The notes: generated by a model from the letters alone, not told the origin. A stretch of DNA of 64,000 nucleotides from Leucosporidium creatinivorum (GCA_001600635.1 BCKL01000003.1:1628235-1692234), one strand, 5' to 3'; counted from the stretch's first letter, positions 11,782-23,200 are shown. A program made the numbers and translations.

Positions 11782-12787
11782 CTAGTTGACACTGTGACCC
11801 TCACCCTCGGCGCTGCTCATGGCACCGACATCACCCTTCTCGAGGTCGCTCTCCACTCGGTGGACTAGCATCCCCGAGTCGCCTCCTTCGGTCTTCTGCT
11901 CGGCGAAGGCGAGGTGGGATGGTCCCGCGGTGCTGAAGGCCGACTCCGCTTTGATAGTTGCTGCAGCGGTGTTATATTGAGCGCCGAAGGGAGTGAGCCA
12001 GCTGTGTGGATGCAAGATGCCATCTACGCCAATCGAAAATCTCAGTTCCGCACGCTGAATCGCCGAGCCAAGCCTCACTCACAGATGAGGAGCAACACGT
12101 CCAAGCTCGCCAGCAGCCCGAAGGCAGCCCACGCAGACCCCATCCCTCCCTTCTCCACTCTGCAGTACCAGCTGTAGCAGGTCATGGTCGCCCAGTTGTC
12201 GTCGGAGAGGAAGAAGGAGTCGGTAAAGGAAACGTTGGAGGGGCGGAGTTGGTTGGCGAGGAGGCCGCCTGTGTAAGCGTCGAGTCAGTATAAACTGAGA
12301 CGGAAGTGAAGGGTGCCGCACCGAGGTAGAGGAACAGGAAAGACGAGACGAGGAGGATCTCGGCGATGAGGGAGCCGAGGAGGGACTTGCACCTTGGTCG
12401 GCAGAGGAAGATGCGCCTGTACGAACACCACCAGAGTCTGCGAGATCAGTATGAAGGCCAACCCTTCTCGCTTGGTCGTGCGACACTCACCAAGGCAGCA
12501 GCACGACGACCGTCAAAACCCCTGCAACGACCAGCTCGGCGCGAGGATTGAGGATGCTGTCGTAGGAGCCGGGGGAGAGCCACCAGGCGATGTAGCTGTA
12601 GCTCAGAAAAAGTGAGCTGAGCTCTACAGTGACTGCCCACCCGCTCAGCGAGCTCCAACAAAACTCACGCGGCGAAGAAACCGGTGGTTAGTAGAGCGGG
12701 AAGGACGATGAGGGCGTAGAGCACGTTGCGAGTGATGGACCAGCCTCTAGCGAGGTGCGTAGTGGTGTTATCCGTAAGACTGCTCAT
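11782..12787 (-). CDS. Four-transmembrane (MARVEL-like) membrane protein
   Basis: The ATG is at 12787 (MSSLTDNTTTHLARGW). Five exons give four hydrophobic helices: one in exon 1 (VLYALIVLPALLTTGFFAA), one in exon 2 (VVAGVLTVVVLLPW), one in exon 3 (LIAEILLVSSFLFLYLG), and one near the end of exon 4 (WAAFGLLASLDVLLI). An extracellular loop contains two Cys (TMTCYSWYC). A soluble C-terminal tail of about 90 residues ends at 11782. All introns have GTGAGT-type donors and CTGAC-type branch sites, and the exon 4/5 junction closes in frame (LIYGILHPHSW). The topology matches small fungal MARVEL-type eisosome or tetraspan proteins, but no diagnostic motif is visible, so function is not assigned. Confidence 0.7.
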
Positions 12788-13111
12788 GTTGAGGATTGTG
12801 GAGACCCGCTTGTCTGCGCGGGAAGTAGTAGTTCGGCGTTCGTTCGGCGCTGATGAGAAGGGGTCGAGACGGCGCTCACCAGGTCAAGCTCGACGAGATG
12901 GGGGAGCAAGCACTTTGTAGTGTTGCATATGGTGGTAAGGAGAGAGAAGCACAGCGCTGCTTTCTGTTCTCGCATCCTCGACCATGCCAGCGGGAAGCGC
13001 TCTCTGACGCCCTCACTCGGGAAGCTTCTACTGCTAGTCTCCCTTGGCTTGGCTCACTCGCTCTGAGAGTTGGACGCACAACTAAATAGGCTTGATTACG
13101 ACCAGCACAAT
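12788..13111. other. Intergenic promoter region of the four-helix protein gene
   Basis: 324 bp between two minus-strand genes. It must hold the promoter of the 11782-12787 gene and the 3' end of the next. No distinct motif seen. Confidence 0.4.
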
Positions 13112-14523
13112 TTAAACGCCCTCCCCTCCAATCTTTGCCTCAGCCTCAGCCTCAGCCTCAGCCTTGTCCCTCGCCTCCTTCCTCTTGCGAGCCCATTCCC
13201 TCACTTTCTCCGCCTTGGCTTCCCGTTTGGCTCGTTCTTCGTCGGTGAGGGGTGGTGGAGTCGATACTGCTGGGGGAGGGTCTTCGGCAGCTGGTGGAGG
13301 AGCGTCGACGGGAGTGGGTTCGGCGATCGTCTCCTTCTCCTCCTCGACGTCCGAGTCCTCATCCGAGTCGCTCCCATACCCCACCAAACCTGCGCCGGCA
13401 CTCTCGGCCTTCTTCTCCTCCTCCTCCACTTTCTTCCCATTCCTAATCCCCTCCCAAACCTCCCTCCATCTCCCGCCCTTCCTGAGAAAGCCGAACCTCG
13501 GATCCGCGCCATGGTTGGCCAGGATCCTCATTTCCAGCATCGCGGGATCAGGCGACGTCGAGAGCGTTTGATGTAGTTTGCGCATGAGGGAGAGTTGCGT
13601 TTCGGAGGGCTGGAAATCGAGTACCGGGGAAGCAAGTCAGCGCCGAGAACCGCGAAAGCACGGCAAAGTAGAGGCAACGCACCTCGGTCTCCTCCACCTC
13701 CTCCTTCTTCTCAGCCAAACCTTCCTCCTCCGCTTCCAGCGCCCTCATCCTTCCCTCCCTCCCCATCTCCATCCTCCTCCTCTTCTTCTTCCTTGCAATC
13801 TCCTCCCTTTCGGCAGGAGGGAAGTAGAACATCTCCTCCGAGTCAGAGGGCAGGTCGGAGAAACCTATTGAGGGTGTTGGAGAGGGTGGACTGGGGTTTG
13901 AGGAGGGATTGGGCAGGGGAAGATGCGAAGGGAGCGAGGTGACGAGGAGGAGGGCGTCGTATCTGTTCAGTTCGAGTGAGGGACGAGAAGAGGAGAGAAG
14001 GTCAGTATAAGGTACTGAAGAAAAAGTCAGGCTGTCCGTAGATGTACCTCGGTACGTTGAGCCGTCGACAAACTCATTCGGCGCGCTCGGCTCTTCTCCC
14101 CCAGCTCAACTTGAGCGCGCGCGCCGAGAGTACCCAGAGCCTCTGCCAGAGCATATGTGGACTCTTCCTGGGTCGATCTCCATCTCTGTACCATCCCTTC
14201 GCTCATACAGCCCCCCTTGCGGCGCCCGCAAGCAGAACCTACCTATCGACCCAAACGCTCTCCCTTGCCTCCTGCTCTCCCTCTCCCCCCTCAGCGTTCC
14301 ACTGCATCATCCTCCCTCCCATCCGTTGATCCCAGCTCTCCGTCCTCCGCCCCAGCTCCTCATGCCCGCGGACCAGGTTCGCCTCATGCGCTTGAAGGTG
14401 GAGGTGGTGGTGCGCGTTCTCCCCTCCTCCTGCGCCGGCGGAGAGAGGAGGGAGCGTGTAGTGCAGTAGTGGTGGTGGCGATGCTGAGCGAGAGAGGCGG
14501 CGACGTTTTGGTTGGGAGGACAT
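13112..14523 (-). CDS. SURP-like acidic coiled-coil protein, probably nuclear
   Basis: The ATG is at 14523 (MSSQPKRRRLSRSASPPP), a basic, nuclear-signal-like start. Exons are about 14243-14523, 14048-14183, 13683-13962 and 13112-13609. Exon 2 is open only from the second AG of a CAGAG acceptor. Exon 3 encodes FYFPPAEREEIARKKKRRR and a long charged helix. Exon 4 has MRILANHGADPRFGFLRKGG followed by WREVWE, which resembles a SURP (SWAP) module of splicing proteins, then an acidic patch (GYGSDSDEDSDVEEE) and an Ala/Glu/Lys tail. The exon 2/3 junction is one base out of frame with the sites I can see. An RNA-processing role is an inference from the SURP resemblance. Confidence 0.55.
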
Positions 14524-14854
14524 GAGATGAGGTCGCGAGATGAGGACGGAAGGGAAAGAGGGAAAGGCGAGGCGCGTCTGGTTGGAGTGGAGAAGAGGAG
14601 GCGAGTCGAAGGACTACATTTCCCTTTCGCGTCGGTCTCGGAGCTTGTAGTACTCTCGTACTGCTCCCGCGCCCCTCTCCCTCTGCAGCGAGGCCATCTC
14701 GGCGTTCGCACCTCTCCCTCTCGGCGCCAGCTCGTCAAGCGAATGGAAAAAGGCAAGATACAGCGAGAAGAAACGACGAGACCCCAGTTTATACTCGTAC
14801 ACCCTTCAAGTCCCTCCTCCTCTTTCACCACGATGCAAGCGAGCCAGAGTCGTC

Positions 14855-15704
14855 TCATGGCCTTCCCCCTCCGCTGTGGATGTCCGAGAGTCAGCTCGGA
14901 GCCGAGGGCGCGAGAATAGGAAGGGAGACAGCAAGCGTACATCTGCTCGACGACGTAATCGAGTTGCTCCTCCTGTAGGGTGCGAGTAAGGGGTCAGTCA
15001 GGCGTAGTCTGCGGACCGCGAGACAGAGGAGAGCCTGGACAAACCTCCTCCATTTCCATCTGCTCGGCGGGGAAAGCAAGGCGCGCAAGGAGAGTCAGAT
15101 GGTCAGCATGGGGGCGAGCGCATCACGAGGAAGGAAGCGAGCGCACCATTTTTGGAGCTGCAAGAGAGGCAGGCATGATCAGCTAGAGTACGGAGCATCC
15201 TCCTCGTCCTCGCTCCGAACGACTCGACCCAAGACTCACTATGCGCCGGGTCGAGCCTCTCTCCATCGTACAGCAGCTTGAACGAGGAGCCAGCGATTCC
15301 CTTTTGCTTAGCTACGGCCTGTTGGGAAGAGGAAAGGTCAGCCCTTGTACAGTAGCAGCTCCTGCAGCCCGCAAGACGCGTCGCGCGTGCCCCCGAGAGC
15401 TGCTGAGACGGAGACGTAGAGGGTGGTGAGCAGCAGCGCACAGTGTAGATCTTGCTGAAAGGGGTTGTAATCTTGCACTTGATTTGGATGTCTGCCGAGG
15501 GGCGAGAGTGCGTAAGAGGTTGGTCGAGGCGGAAACGAGCAGCCAGAAGGAGGTGAGATAGGTACCTTCCTCGGGTCCCTGGTGCTTGATGATCAGGTTG
15601 ATCTTGTAGTGGTACAGAGGAGAGGGTCAGCTAGAGCGTAGGAAGTTGCAAGTGACGCAGAGGAGCTGACCTTCTTCCCAGCGGACTCGACTTCAGCGGA
15701 CATG
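14855..15704 (-). CDS. SMT3: SUMO (SMT3) ubiquitin-like modifier
   Basis: Small ubiquitin-like modifier of 91 residues, conjugated to lysines after the tail behind Gly-Gly is removed. Eight exons: 15672-15704, 15566-15602, 15442-15491, 15240-15318, 15147-15157, 15045-15059, 14941-14972 and 14855-14873. They total 276 nt and close perfectly in frame. The product has the SUMO beta-grasp pattern (INLIIKHQGPEE, TTPFSKIYTAVAKQKG, FKLLYDGERLDPAHTPKM) and ends EQLDYVVEQIGG, then the short tail GRP that a Ulp-type protease would cut. Two exons are only 11 and 15 nt. The gene is oriented away from the membrane-protein gene at 16092, with about 390 bp between the starts. Very firm identification. Confidence 0.93.
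15045..15059 (-). other. 15-nt micro-exon of SMT3
   Basis: Encodes five residues (MEMEE) between a CAG acceptor and a GTTTGT donor. Needed to keep the SUMO frame and length. Confidence 0.8.
15147..15157 (-). other. 11-nt micro-exon of SMT3
   Basis: Completes the Thr codon and adds Pro-Lys-Met of the conserved HTPKM motif. Flanked by TTGCAG and GTGCGC. Confidence 0.85.
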
Positions 15705-16091
15705 GCTTTGGAGGGGCCTTGGAAGAGCTGTAGGAGTGTAGAAAGGTGTGCGCTGTTTGCTGTAGTGGACCAGGTGGGTCACGAACAGGTGAGAGAGCGA
15801 GAAGCGAGCGAGTGGTGCAAGTGAGAGAGCCGGCCAGCAGGCGCGTCCAAGGGCCAAGTTGAGAGCTACAAAGAGGGGTCTCGTGTCGAGATGAAGAGCT
15901 ACAGAGCAGTTGCAAGTAGATTAGAAGCTTAATTGCACTCTGCTAGTGCTTCAGACAGTCTTACAGAGGCTTTCAGGCTTCACTTGAGTTCATTTGAGAA
16001 TTCGAGGTCTTCACGCGCGAATTGGTCGTTTCACCTCTCTCCCTCTTGCCTCTCACTCGTCGTCTCAGCTTCGACTCTACTACAGCGTACG
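15705..16091. promoter_or_regulatory. Divergent promoter region SMT3 / 16092 gene
   Basis: 387 bp between two divergent start codons, AT-richer than the genes (for example near 15915-15935). No specific binding site could be named. Confidence 0.4.
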
Positions 16092-17332
16092 ATGCCTCCT
16101 AAGAAGCTCACCAAGGGCAAGGCAGCAAAGCAGCCTACAACTTCGACCTCGACCTCGAACAGCTCTAAGATCCCCAAGGCTTCCTCCTCGTCTTCCTCTT
16201 CGCCCATCCAAATTCGCGCGAGTAGCAGAGCAGCAGCACCTCAAACTTCCTCTCAACACGTTACAGGAGAAACCTCGACCGACAACGGCTCCCTCAGAGG
16301 AGGAGGAGCAGCTTCTTCTGTCGCTCGGTCAGTCCTACCCTCTCTCTCCACGCTCACTTCAAGCTGACAGCCTCTTTCTATCGACCTACAGCTCCCAATC
16401 CTCCTCCTCTTTGCAGCCTTCTACTCCTCCCAACCCCCCCCCCTCCTGCTCTCCCTACAGCTTCCTCCTCCTCGGCCAACCCCTCCCCTCCCTCGACTCA
16501 AACTACGTCAATCGACACTTCGCCGCACCTCCCTCATTCCTCCTCGGCTTTCCAACCTGTCAATGAAGAGCAGGATGGGGAGGAAGAAGGCTCGGCGTTC
16601 AGTCAATTGAGGAAGAAAATGGAGCAGGATGAGGTGAATAGGAGGGAACAGGCGGCGTTGGCGGCTGAGAGGGAGAAGGCGCCGAGAAAGTTGATGCGTA
16701 AGAGGCATAAGAGGGGGCAGGAGAGCGTTGATGCGGGGAGTATGATGAGCTATGAGGAAGTCGAGGAGGGGGAGGATCCTACGCCCCCCGAGATTGAACA
16801 GCAACAGCCGACGCAGGACCTGCCCCCTCCTCGCCCCCCCTCGCCCGAGCGCATCGCCGACCCTATTCGCTCGCTCGCTCCCACCACCTCGGACCCCCAA
16901 CAGCAAGAAGAAGTAGGAACGACTTACTACCTCCTCGCCCTCCCCCGCTTCGGCGTCCATTGCCTCGTCACGACCCTCCACTACTCCCTCAGGACGACCA
17001 AATCCCTCCTCCTCCTCCCCCTCACGCTCGCCTCTCACCTCCCTTTGATCGGCTCTCACATCCCCTTCAATCCGACCCGTCAATCGAGCATCACCTTCGC
17101 TCCCTCGCCTTCGCGTCCCAACTCGAGACCCGCTTCTATCCGCTCGGTGAAGAGGGAGGAGGAGCAGAAGCCCGGGATGGCCTGGCAGGCGGCAGAGTTG
17201 GGCTTGGGACTGACGCTGGCGGGAGTGTTGGTTGCTGGTGCGGGAGTGAGTGCTGTGTGGGAGGGAGTGACGGGCTCGGGGTCGAGCAGTCAGAAGGGCA
17301 AGGGCAAGGGCAATGGCAAGGCGAGGGAGTGA
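16092..17332 (+). CDS. Uncharacterised membrane protein with Ser/Pro-rich N-terminus
   Basis: The ATG is at 16092 (MPPKKLTKGKAAKQ). Exon 1 ends at 16327 and exon 2 begins at 16417. This second of two acceptors (TTTGCAG) is the one that keeps frame with the downstream coding part; the nearer CTACAG at 16391 leads to a stop at about 16566. The protein has a low-complexity basic and Ser-rich N-terminus, a charged coiled coil (QLRKKMEQDEVNRREQAALA) and an acidic/Pro-rich spacer. A hydrophobic region of about 40 residues follows (near 16920-17060). A second helix (ELGLGLTLAGVLVAGAGVSA, near 17200) and a Gly/Lys tail complete it. Not recognised; probably a double-pass organelle membrane protein of about 383 residues. 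Confidence 0.7.
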
Positions 17333-17537
17333 GGTTGAGGAGGTTCGGCGATGATGAGGCCGGGTCGGTGCTTGAGAGGACGATTGCTGTGCTGTAGTGC
17401 TTTAGTGTTTCTGTGTCGATGTCGTGCTGTGCTGTGCTATACCTGTAACTCTCATCGTCCATGACTCAGCCGACCCCCACCTCTTTGAGCCGAAGGTCGA
17501 GCTCGCTGGTTGACTCCCTTTCGCTCACTCGTTCGCA

Positions 17538-18614
17538 ATGCCTCTCAACTTGTACCGCCCTCCGACGGGTTTGTCACTACAAGACGATCTACACCAGGAT
17601 ACACCTGCTGAGGCGTATGATTTGAACTTTGTGTTTGAGGTCCAAGACGAGCTGAGGAGCGACGGAGGAGTGTTGATGAAGCCGCTTGTGGTGAGTCTCG
17701 TCTGCTGCTCCGAGCGTTGAGCCAGCTGACCGGGATTGAACTACAGCCCTCGCAACACGCCGAGGCCCTCTTCAACCAGCTGATCAAGTACCCTGAGATG
17801 TTCAGATACCTGCCTTGCGCGTTTCTCTCCCCTCTCTCTCGCTCTCCCAACCTCGGCCTGGCGCTGACCTCTTCAACAACCAAAAAACAGACACCTTTAC
17901 CACTCTGGAAGGGTTCTACCTCTTCCTCGAAACACACCGAAGGGAGCCGAGCACGCTGTTGTACATTGTCTACGACTTGAGCTTGACTTTCGAGGATGGG
18001 GATGGCGCCGACGGCGACGGGCAGGGAGAGGGGGAGGAGGATAGTAGGAGGATTGCCGGCTTTCTCGGTCTGATCAAAGCTAGTGAACAGACGAGGAGTG
18101 CCGAGTTGGCGTGAGTTTGCTTCTCTCGTCACTTTCGGCTCGGCGCTGCGATGCTCGGCGCTCGCTGAATCCTTGCCCATCCCCCACGCGCGCGACACTA
18201 CCTACCACACAACCAACAAGCCACTTGAACATCCTCCCCCCCTTCCAACGCTCCCACATCACCACACACACCTGTTCCCTCCTCCTCTCCTACCTCTTCT
18301 CCACCCTGCACCTCCGTCGCGCGCAATGGTACTCCAACGCGCTGAACCAACCCTCCATCACTGCAGCGCAGCGACTGGGTTTCCGGTTGGAAGGGATCCA
18401 GAAATGGGAGCGCGTTCTTGGGGTCGGGAAAGTGGGACTTGAGCTGCCTGAGTGGGCGCGGGAGGAGGAGAGGGAGATGGGGAGGGGACCGGGGAGGCAT
18501 AGTGCTGTGCTGGGGATTGGGTGGGATGAGTGGAGGGAGGGCGGGGAGGAGAAGGTGAAGCAGTTGATGGGGAGGGAGGTGAGGAAGAGGAAGGAAGGCG
18601 AGTTGAGCAGGTAG
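17538..18614 (+). CDS. GNAT-family N-acetyltransferase (RimJ/RimL-like)
   Basis: Acetyl-CoA-dependent acetyltransferase fold. The start is MPLNLYRPPTG. Exons are 17538-17690, 17747-17820, about 17890-18110 and 18221-18614. The typical fungal RimL pattern is visible: LFNQLIKYPEMFRYLP, TFTTLEGFYLFLETHRREP, a beta strand IAGFLGLI, the acetyl-CoA-binding region ILPPFQRSHITTHTCSLLL, and the late motif QWYSNALNQPSITAAQRLGF followed by RLEG. The tail is rich in Glu/Lys. The exon 2/3 junction is one base out of frame with the canonical GT and AG sites. Only 70 bp separate its stop from the convergent NAS6 stop. The substrate cannot be told from the sequence. Confidence 0.8.
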
Positions 18615-18684
18615 AGCGGGCTTGCTCTCGTTTCGTAGATGGTGTTGAGGATGTAGAAAGCGAGTAGCAGTATTGCACTAGACA

Positions 18685-20114
18685 CTATGCCGAGTCTAAC
18701 GGTCCGCATCGCTGGATGACTGCAGAGAGAGAGACGAGGATCAGCGAGCGCCGAGAAGAGGCTTCGACCGAGCAAGACCCCAAGCTCACTGTAATCCCTA
18801 ACCTTCTTAGCTTCCTGTCCTCCAACACCATCAATCTCTTCTGGCCTTCGTCTGCGCTCACACCACAGAATCAGCATCTGCCTCTCTCCTTAGCCCCATC
18901 ACTCAGACTCACCCATCCGGATCGCACCTCTCCCTATCCGCTCCCGCCTCGATGAGCGCCACCGCCGCCTCGGCATGGCCACTCTCGATAGCAAGATGCA
19001 GTGGCGTGTTGCCCGCTCGGTCCGCTTGGTTCAAACGCGGAGCGTTGGGGCGTGTAGGGGAGAGCGAGGCAAAGATGAGGCGCATGAAGGGGAGGGAACC
19101 GGTCGTGGAGGCGCGGTGGCTTTGATAGGAGGGAGAGAGGGTTAGTCGGGACATGAGGAGAGGGAGAAAGAGGAGGAAGACGGACAGTGGGATCTGGTTG
19201 GCCTTGTCGCGGGTGTTGATGTCGGCTCCCTTTGAGATGAGGAGCTGGCCGACCGAGACGTGCCCTTTCGAGGCGGCGTAGTGGCTGTTGTTCGTTGGGC
19301 GAGAGGTGGTCAGTACGGCTTGAGATGTGGTAGGACACGGGAGAGAGACGCACAGCCCCGTCAGTCCTTTGTTGTTGGCCGCTGTAACGTCCGCACCGGC
19401 GCCGACGAGGAGGGAGAGGATCTCGAGGTTGCCCGAGGCGGCTGTGCGACGAGAAAGGGGGTCAGCGTGGCTCGGGTGGAGTTTTGTGTGAGCTCAGAGT
19501 CCCTGGAGGCAGAGGTCTCAGCCCATCTGCCCGAGCAGGCATCGCCGAGCGAGACAGAATGGGCTTGCGATGTCGCCCCCTCTCGGCACTCGTGCCCAGC
19601 ACCTCTACCAGAGCAGCCCCATCTCCTTCCACTCCTCGACCCGGTTTGACTACCCCTTCTGAAACACCTGCACGACTCACCTGCCGAGATCAACGCGGTA
19701 GACCCCACTTCATCGCGGTTCTCGAGCATTCTTGTCCTCTGCTCTGGCTCCAATTGAGGGAGGAAGTCAAGGATGGTGGATACAGTAGTGGGTGCTGGTG
19801 GGACTGCTCCTACAGCGTTTTGGAGCGGGGTGCGAGAGTCCTAGAAGGAGAGGTGGAGCTGCGTCAGCGCGGGGGGGTTGAAGGAGCTGTAGCGAAGCGA
19901 GAGAGGAGTGTACGGTGTCGACTGCCAAAAGGAGATCTGGGTTCTCCTCTACTTGGATCCTCAAGAGGTTTGATTGCCCTACAGGTAAGAGCGAAGGTGA
20001 GCTGACGCGGCGGCGCGAACTTGAAGCAGCTGGGGCTGTAGCTTTGGCTGTAGCTGTAGCTGTGCAGAGCTTACCTTCACGAGCGAGTTGATGTACTGCA
20101 GGTTTAGTCGACAT
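18685..20114 (-). CDS. NAS6: NAS6/gankyrin-like ankyrin-repeat proteasome chaperone
   Basis: Ankyrin-repeat protein of the Nas6/PSMD10 type, which helps assemble the 26S proteasome regulatory particle by binding an Rpt subunit. The start is MSTKPAVHQLAREG at 20114, split by an intron containing a GCTGTA repeat. Ankyrin units seen in order: QENPDLLLAVD, DSRTPLQNAVGA, VGSTALISA, ASGNLEILSLLVGAGADV, HYAASKGHVSVGQLLISKGAD, and GNTPLHLAIESGHAEAAVAL. The last exons give RRPEEIDGVGGQEAKKVRDY and then IIQRCGPLDSA before the stop at 18685. The repeat layout and the C-terminal pattern fit Nas6 better than a generic ankyrin protein. The start is only about 150 bp from the divergent spermidine synthase fusion. 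Confidence 0.8.
20047..20064. repeat. Short GCTGTA hexamer repeat
   Basis: Three tandem GCTGTA-like units inside NAS6 intron 1, with further copies just upstream. Small and probably unstable; no function evident. Confidence 0.6.
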
Positions 20115-20265
20115 TGTACAGTAACAGAGCAGAGAGTGAGAAGCAGAATATGGTCGGAGCTCAACCCTTTGCGCTGCCTCTGCCTCCGAACTGCTCGGGG
20201 CCAAGTCGAAACTGGCGAGCCGTACTAACTCTTTCCCTCCCCCCGCTCACTTCCTCTCAAGCAAC

Positions 20266-23200
20266 ATGTAAGTGGGCAGTCTTACAGTTTGAACGAACAG
20301 CCTACAACACTCGCCCCTACCCTACACGACTACAGCTCGCTAATTCCAACTTGCAACCGCACTTTTTCGCTCCCTCTCTCACTCTCCCTTTCGCTCTCGC
20401 TCTCGCTCTCGTTCAACAGGTCCGGAGAGCTCACCCACAGGCTTATCGAGAACGGATGGTTCAAGGAGGTTAGCGAGCAGTGGCCTGGTCAGTAATCTCC
20501 TACAGCCCCCTTCTCTGTAGCCCCCTTCGAAAGCCTCCAAGGGCGCCTCCATCTCGACCTCCGCTCCCTGGGCCTTTGTATGAACTCCCTCTCTGACCCC
20601 TAGGGGATGGTACTGCAGGTCAGGTAAATTGGACTCCTCTGCTCTGCTCTGCTCGTTCTCGTGCTCCTCGTGAGTTTACTCCCCTCTCGCTTCATCTCCG
20701 CCGAAATCAACCGCTAACGCCCGCTCTCTTTCTCAACAGATGCTAACCTCTACTACACCACATGAAGGCCATGACGCTGCGCGTCGAGAAGATCCTCCAC
20801 ATGGAGCAGTCGCTCTACCAGGACGTCCTCGTCTTCAAGTCCACCAACCACGGCAACGTCCTCGTCCTCGACGGTGCGATCCAGTGCGTGGAGCACGACG
20901 AGTTCTCGTGAGTCTTTGGCTTTCTCCTCGATGCGATTCCGAGCCTTCTAGCTAGTTGCTGGATGGCTGGACATTGCTACTCGAATGAGAGGGCCTGAGC
21001 TGACTCTTAACCTTCGCCGAACAGCTACCGTGCGCCGAACTCGCTCTTCCTAGCCGCTAGTGAAGCCCCAGCTGACCTCTATGCATCACAACAGAGGAGA
21101 TGATTGCCCACTTGCCCCTCGCTTCCCACCCCAACCCCGTCTCGGTTCTCGTTATCGGAGGAGGAGATGGAGGAGTCCTCCGCGAGGTCCTCAAGCACCC
21201 CTCCGTCAAGAACGCCGTCCTCTGCGACATTGACGAGGCCGTGCCCCGCGTCTCCAAGCAGTTCCTTCCCCACATGGCTGCCGGCTTCGACGACCCTCGC
21301 GTGACGGTCCACATTGGCGACGGCTTCAAGTTCCTCGACGACAAGAAGAAGGAGTTCGACGTCATCATCACCGACTCGTCCGACCCCGTCGGACCCGCCA
21401 ACTCGCTGTTCGAGAAGCCCTACTTCCAGCTCCTCAAGGAGTCGCTCAAGGACGGCGGATCCATCTCGACCCAGGGAGAGTGCATCTGGCTCCACCTGCC
21501 CCTCATCAACGACCTGATGACCATGACTCGCGGTCTCTTCCCTGTCGCCGAGTTTGCCTACACTTCGATCCCTACCTACCCCTCGGGCACGATTGGCTTT
21601 GTCGTCTGCACCCTCGACGAGAAGCGCGACCTCCGCACCCCCCTCCGCGACGTCAAGAACGTTCGCTACTGGAACAAGGCCGTCCACAAGCAGGCCTTCA
21701 CCCTCCCCACTTTCGCCCAAAAGGTCGTCGATGCCGCTGGACGCGACGCTGTCGCCGCTCCCAAGGACGCCGCCGCCAAGAAGGTCCTCCTCCTCGGCTC
21801 AGGCTTCGTCGCCCAGCCCGCCGCCGAGTACATCCTCCGCCGCGCTGAGAACAGCCTCACCGTCGCCTGCCGCAACGTCGAGACCGCTCAGGCTCTCGCC
21901 GACCAGCTCTCGGGCAACGCCTCGGCCATGTCGGTCGATGTCAACGACGAGGCCTCCCTCGACGCTGCTGTCAAGGAGCACGACCTCATCATCTCCCTCA
22001 TTCCTTACACCTTCCACGCCAACGTCATCAAGTCGGCCATCAAGTTCAAGAAGAACGTCGTCACCACTTCTTACGTCTCGGACGCCATGAAGGCTCTTGA
22101 GCCCGCTGCTATCGAGGCCGGCATCACCGTCCTCAACGAGGTCGGACTTGACCCCGGAGTGAGTTGTGAATTTCCCTCCTCTCGTGGATCTTACGCTGAC
22201 CGTTCTCCTACTACAGCTCGACCACCTTTACGCCGTCAAGAAGATCACCGAGGTTCACGCCGCCGGAGGAAAGGTGAGCTCTTCTCGTTGATCCGACTCG
22301 ACTCTAGAAAGCATATTCACCATCTCTCTCTCCACCCCAGATCAACGGCTTCATCTCGTACTGCGGAGGTCTCCCCGCCCCCGAGTCGGCCGACAACCCC
22401 CTCGGCTACAAGTTCTCGTGGTCCTCGCGCGGTGTCCTGCTCGCCCTCGGCAACTCTGCCCGCCTCTACAAGGAGGGCAAGCTCGTCGAGATCAACGGAT
22501 CGGAGCTCATGGCACACGCTCAGCCCTACTTCATCAACCCCGCCTTTGCCTTCGTCGCCTACCCCAACCGCGACTCGACTTCGTTCCGCGAGAAGTACGA
22601 GATCCCCGAGGCCGAGACTGTTGTTCGTGGTACCCTCCGCTACCAGGGATTCCCCGCCTTCATCAAGACCCTCGTCGACATTGGATTCCTCAACGAGACT
22701 CCCGTCGAGTCGCTTAAGGCTGGCTCCAAGGGCCTCCCCTGGGTGAGTGATAGCTAGAGCAAGGGGAGATTCCTGCCACTGACTTTCTTCTCTACTACAG
22801 AACGAGGTCACCGCCAAGGCCATCGGCGCCGCTGATGCCACCGAGGCGTGAGTTTGCTCTCTCTCCCCAGCGCTTGAGCTCGCAACTGACCTTGTTCTCC
22901 CCAACAGCTCTCTCGTCGCCAAGGTCAAGGAGATCGCCAAGTTCTCCTCCCCCGCCGAGGAGGAGCGCCTTCTCTCCGGCCTCCGCTGGATCGGTCTCTT
23001 CTCCTCCGAGACCGTCACCCCCCGCGGCAACCTCCTCGACACCCTCTGCGCCACCCTCGAGGCGAAGATGCAGTACGAGCAGGGCGAGCGCGACATGGTT
23101 ATGCTCCAGCACAAGTTTGAGGTGGAGAACAAGGATGGCTCTAAGGTGGGTTCCAAGCGCTCTGAGAGGAACTCTTGCTGACCCTCGTCGCTTCCTTCGC

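Noticed and set aside
22317-23156. 279-codon minus-strand frame
   Set aside because: Mirror of the strongly biased coding sequence of the fusion gene; no homology-like motifs.
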